From a bacterium C-53 (GTDB lineage: Bacteria; Bacillota; Clostridia; Lachnospirales; Lachnospiraceae): a stretch of DNA of 64,000 nt. The notes beneath the pieces are model-generated. The model saw nothing but the letters and a program-made list of their open reading frames with translations, made no database searches and was not told the origin of the DNA. The stretch lies in contig RAZD01000004.1 of the NCBI GenBank assembly GCA_003612525.1, positions 124,001 through 188,000 on the forward strand. Direction: 5' to 3'. Numbering within the stretch: position 1 is the stretch's first letter; each line of letters opens with the position of its first letter. A program made the translations under genes and the position numbers. Below, in pieces: positions 61,489-64,000 of the stretch.

Positions 61489-62343
61489 ATGAAATTACTT
61501 TACACGGATATGGATATTCATTTTTCAATGGATGGTGTTTCTATTCATGCACTGAATATTGTCTTTGAACACTTTAACCATGCAATCCCCTCCCATAGCC
61601 ACGGCAACGGCTGCTACGAAATCCATTTTATTCCCTATGGCTATGGAAAGCTGACCGCCGCAGGGAACCATTACGATATCACGCCCGGAACACTCTATGT
61701 CACCGGACCCCATGTGGAACATGCTCAGATGCCCGTACCTCCGGACCCCATGCAGGAGTACTGCATCTATTTAAAGCTCCGCAGCGCATCCCGGCGAAAG
61801 ACCCCCTCACCTGTCATTGATCCTTTTCTCGCCATGCCATTCTGGATTGGAAAAGACTCACAGGGCATCCATGCGCTTATGAAACTGCTTTTCGATGAAC
61901 TGGCATACCATTATACCGGCTATCAGCATCAGGTGGAATTGCTTCTGTCCCAGCTTCTGATCTATATGGTGCGCAATTATGAGCAGTGTCAGGTTTCCCA
62001 GACCTCTTTTGCAAGAAACAACCTGACTGACTCGAAATCTGTTATTATTGAAGAATATTTCCTCTATGAATACCGTTCCTTATCGCTTGACACACTCGCC
62101 GACCGGCTGAAACTAAGCCCGCGCCAGACGCAGCGGCTGTTGAAAGAATATTATGGAAAATCCTTTCTTCAGAAAAAGGCAGAAGCCAAAATGTCAGCCG
62201 CCGCCATACTGCTTTCAGAAAAGACAAGAAGCATCACATCGATTGCGGAAGATTTAGGGTACTCATCCGCAGAACATTTTTCCTCCTCCTTTCGGAAATA
62301 TTATCAGATCAGCCCGAGGGAATACAGAAAACGGATGACATGA
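61489..62343 (+). CDS. AraC family transcriptional regulator
   Basis: 284-residue regulator. An N-terminal cupin-like sensor (about 10-130; HSHGNGCYEIHFIPYGYGKL, GTLYVTGPHVEHAQ) leads to a C-terminal double helix-turn-helix: LSLDTLADRLKLSPRQTQRLLKEYYGKSF and ITSIAEDLGYSSAEHFSSSFRKYYQISPREYRKRM. Cupin-type AraC proteins typically sense sugars. ATG 61489 lies 14 bases after AGAAAGG. Divergent from the dehydrogenase operon and 51 bases upstream of a GyrI-like gene, which may share its transcript. Confidence 0.92.
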   Translation: MKLLYTDMDIHFSMDGVSIHALNIVFEHFNHAIPSHSHGNGCYEIHFIPYGYGKLTAAGNHYDITPGTLYVTGPHVEHAQMPVPPDPMQEYCIYLKLRSASRRKTPSPVIDPFLAMPFWIGKDSQGIHALMKLLFDELAYHYTGYQHQVELLLSQLLIYMVRNYEQCQVSQTSFARNNLTDSKSVIIEEYFLYEYRSLSLDTLADRLKLSPRQTQRLLKEYYGKSFLQKKAEAKMSAAAILLSEKTRSITSIAEDLGYSSAEHFSSSFRKYYQISPREYRKRMT

Positions 62344-62393
62344 TACAATACTGCTTACATTCAAATAAAGACAAAGAAAAAGGAGAAACACAG

Positions 62394-63041
62394 ATGGCAT
62401 TTGATTATAAGAAAGAATATAAAGAATTTTACATGCCGCCCAAAAAACCAGGCATAGTGACCATACCGCCGATGCATTATGTTGCAGTCCGCGGACAGGG
62501 GAATCCAAATGATGAGAACGGGGAATATAAATCATCCATAAGCCTGCTCTATGGTATTGCTTTTACTATTAAAATGAGCTATAAAGGCAATCATAAAATA
62601 GATGGATACTTTCAATATGTAGTGCCTCCATTAGAAGGATTGTGGTGGCAGGAAGGCGTCAAAGGCGTCGACTATGCTCATAAGGAAAACTTTCAGTTTA
62701 TTTCTATGATCCGCCTGCCGGATTTTGTGACAAGAGAAGAATTCGACTGGGCGGCGGCCGAAGCGTCAGCAAAGAAAAAACTGGATTTCTCGAAGGCAGA
62801 GTATTTTTCTTATGATGAGGGCAAATGCGTACAATGTATGCATATCGGGCCTTATGATGATGAGCCCAGGACAGTTGACGCCATGCATGAATATGCAGAA
62901 GCGCAGGGATATGTACTTGATATCACCGCCACCCGCCTGCACCATGAAATCTATCTGTCTGACCCGAGAAAATGCGCCATCAGCAAGCTGAAAACCGTGG
63001 TACGTCATCCGGTGAAAGAAAAATCATATATACAAGTCTAA
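62394..63041 (+). CDS. GyrI-like small-molecule-binding protein
   Basis: 215-residue freestanding GyrI-like (SHS2/AraC effector-binding) protein of the family with the stretch MHYVAVRGQGNPN near residue 30, LLYGIAFTIKM, EGLWWQEG, and CVQCMHIGPYDDEPRTVDAMHEYAEAQGY, then HEIYLSDPRKC. Standalone members have been linked to cyclopropanoid hydrolysis and drug sequestration, but no activity can be read here. ATG 62394 has AAGGAG 8 bases upstream. A terminator follows. Confidence 0.88.
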   Translation: MAFDYKKEYKEFYMPPKKPGIVTIPPMHYVAVRGQGNPNDENGEYKSSISLLYGIAFTIKMSYKGNHKIDGYFQYVVPPLEGLWWQEGVKGVDYAHKENFQFISMIRLPDFVTREEFDWAAAEASAKKKLDFSKAEYFSYDEGKCVQCMHIGPYDDEPRTVDAMHEYAEAQGYVLDITATRLHHEIYLSDPRKCAISKLKTVVRHPVKEKSYIQV

Positions 63042-63131
63042 CCAGTTTGGAATACGGCACACGCTGCTCCTTTAGCCTTTATCCAATCGAACAATCTAAC
63101 GCCTGCTTAAGGCAGCAGCCTGCATGTACAG

Positions 63132-63165
63132 TAAGGGAACCGGCGCATTCACCGATTCCCTTTTA
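63132..63165 (+). terminator. Terminator after the GyrI-like gene
   Basis: AAGGGAACCGG and CCGATTCCCTT pair with one internal mismatch, followed by TTTTAT; in the gap before the convergent fic gene. Confidence 0.75.
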
Positions 63166-63244
63166 TCATATGTGCATTATGTTTGTATCAATTGAATATC
63201 CTGACAGGCCTGATTACGGTCTAAAATCATTTTTATGTTTTATC

Positions 63245-63850
63245 CTACAATTCTTCCGCCTTATAGGTATTATATCCCTCATAATAATAACTTACATCAA
63301 TCCCTTTCATATATACTTCCCGATCATCTATCTGATCTGTCAATGCGTTCTTCAGTAAAACCTTAATTTCTACATCCTTAATTGGGCTTCTTTCCATTGC
63401 AAGCAAATAGTCCTCCTTGTCAACTGCATTCCAATCTATAACAAATTTTAATTCCTTTTTCAAAATCAAATCTAACCATATACGTGTACTTCTTCCATTC
63501 CCCTCCCTAAAAGGATGAGCTACATTCATCTCCACATATTTTTCAATTATTTCATCAAATGTTGATTGGGGCATATCATCAATATGTTTTAATGCAGTCT
63601 TCAGATACATTATGGGAACAAATCTAAAGTTTCCTTTTGCAATATTTACTTTTCTTATTTTTCCAGCAAAATCATATAACTCATCAAACAAAAATTTATG
63701 AATTTTAGCAAATCCAGAAAACTTACCAACTTCAAAATCTTCAACAATTTTGCTTTCATATAATTTAATAGCTTTCGTCTTGCTTATTTTCTCTTCTACT
63801 CTCGCAAGTTCTGCTGAATCATTAATGTCTAATTTATTTTCCAGAGCCAT
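63245..63850 (-). CDS. Fic family protein (putative AMP transferase)
   Basis: 201-residue Fic/DOC protein. The active-site motif [12 protein letters not shown] (about 118-129) is intact, so nucleotidyl (usually AMP) transfer to a protein hydroxyl is expected. The flap region [10 protein letters not shown] lies upstream, and the C-terminus reads [20 protein letters not shown] do not see a clear [S/T]xxxE[G/N] inhibitory helix inside the protein, and no intact antitoxin gene is adjacent within the window. ATG 63850 has AGAGG about 6 bases upstream and lies inside a short upstream frame that resembles a cut-off HicB. Base composition is AT-rich, suggesting acquisition. Confidence 0.87.
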   Translation of the reverse strand: MALENKLDINDSAELARVEEKISKTKAIKLYESKIVEDFEVGKFSGFAKIHKFLFDELYDFAGKIRKVNIAKGNFRFVPIMYLKTALKHIDDMPQSTFDEIIEKYVEMNVAHPFREGNGRSTRIWLDLILKKELKFVIDWNAVDKEDYLLAMERSPIKDVEIKVLLKNALTDQIDDREVYMKGIDVSYYYEGYNTYKAEEL

Positions 63851-63914
63851 AACTATCCTCTTTTGAATACTCAACTATGCCGCTGTAATTCTTATATGAT
63901 AATAAATCACTCAT
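63834..63914 (-). pseudogene. Truncated HicB-like antitoxin start (26 codons)
   Basis: ATG 63914 to TAA 63834. The first 19-20 residues ([20 protein letters not shown]) match the opening of HicB-type antitoxins, usually a D-L-L-x-Y-K-G-Y-x-G-S-V-E-F/Y-S-x-E-D pattern. The frame then runs into the fic leader and stops, overlapping the fic start. It looks like a recombination joint: a lost hicB body with its start kept. It might still serve as a leader for fic. Confidence 0.5.
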
Positions 63915-63915
63915 A

Positions 63916-64000
63916 TCAACTTTCTTTCTCCATCCTATATTCATATATTGTATCACCAGGTAAATCCATATAGTCGCTCCTGAAAACACATGTGCGGCTT
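63916..64000 (-). CDS. Partial frame at window edge, C-terminal end
   Basis: The frame is open from the right edge to TGA at 63916-63918 and overlaps the next start closely. Only about 27 codons are visible, ending YMDLPGDTIYEYRMEKES. It may be the end of a gene in the same small operon. No family is recognisable from this much sequence. Confidence 0.3.
   Translation of the reverse strand, partial: SRTCVFRSDYMDLPGDTIYEYRMEKES

Noticed and set aside
63080-63130. Repeated GCCTGC/GGCAGC words as a repeat element
   Set aside because: Too short and imperfect to separate from chance.

Overview
The window reads as chromosome of a low-to-mid GC anaerobic Firmicute, most likely a gut Lachnospiraceae (Clostridium cluster XIVa). 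Reasons: sigma-A type promoters with 16-18 bp spacers, GGAGG-type ribosome sites, a perfect CIRCE element at htpG, a glycyl radical enzyme with its activase, a BioY transporter, GlnRS, an OPT transporter and a glutamate-2,3-aminomutase-like radical SAM enzyme. I see no rRNA, complete prophage, intact insertion sequence or CRISPR array. One tRNA-Gly(CCC) is present. Family names come from recognisable motifs, not from a database search.

Layout. 1-5.2 kb: mgtE with a possible leader ORF, a YigZ/IMPACT protein and, divergently, a class A penicillin-binding protein. 5.2-8.9 kb: a lower-GC accessory patch with two DNA methyltransferases, the larger carrying a nuclease-like C-terminus. 9-21 kb: housekeeping genes (htpG under CIRCE, a PrsA-like foldase, an FAD dehydrogenase, a DUF2225 protein, glnS, tRNA-Gly, a CPBP-like membrane protein, bioY with a BirA-like operator, a TPM/zinc-ribbon pair). 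20.8-26.3 kb: a complete branched-chain amino acid ABC transporter (livJHMGF) ending in a cytidylate-kinase-like gene. 26.5-29.2 kb: a decayed Rpn-family nuclease gene and a chemoreceptor.

29.4-35.5 kb is one of the two most interesting regions: an operon of a small unknown protein, an adenylation enzyme, an acyl carrier protein, an MBOAT acyltransferase and an SGNH protein (the same logic as DltA-C-B-D), closing with a gene whose substrate-site residues match glutamate 2,3-aminomutase. The adenylation domain lacks the cysteine typical of D-alanine-specific DltA, so the operon may move a different amino acid to the cell surface. 35.6-41.7 kb: a DUF2974 hydrolase, an OPT transporter with a PqqD-like partner, GreA, an aldo/keto reductase and a metallophosphatase.

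41.7-47.7 kb is the other: ROK kinase, fructose-6-phosphate-aldolase-like enzyme, dehydratase-type glycyl radical enzyme and, divergently, its activase and a DeoR repressor. This matches the E. coli YbiW/PflD plus FsaA/FsaB arrangement (anhydroglycolysis), here with its own candidate sugar kinase. 47.8-58 kb: two large hybrid histidine kinases, a Sel1-repeat protein, an FAD-Rieske oxidoreductase and a tandem-receiver response regulator. 58.2-63 kb: a MerR regulator, an aldo/keto reductase plus zinc alcohol dehydrogenase pair divergent from an AraC regulator, and a GyrI-like protein. The right edge holds a Fic protein behind what looks like a truncated HicB-type antitoxin start.

A recurring start-site arrangement (GAAAGG, then CATGGTT, then a second ATG 12-14 bases after GAAAGG) precedes at least five unrelated genes here.
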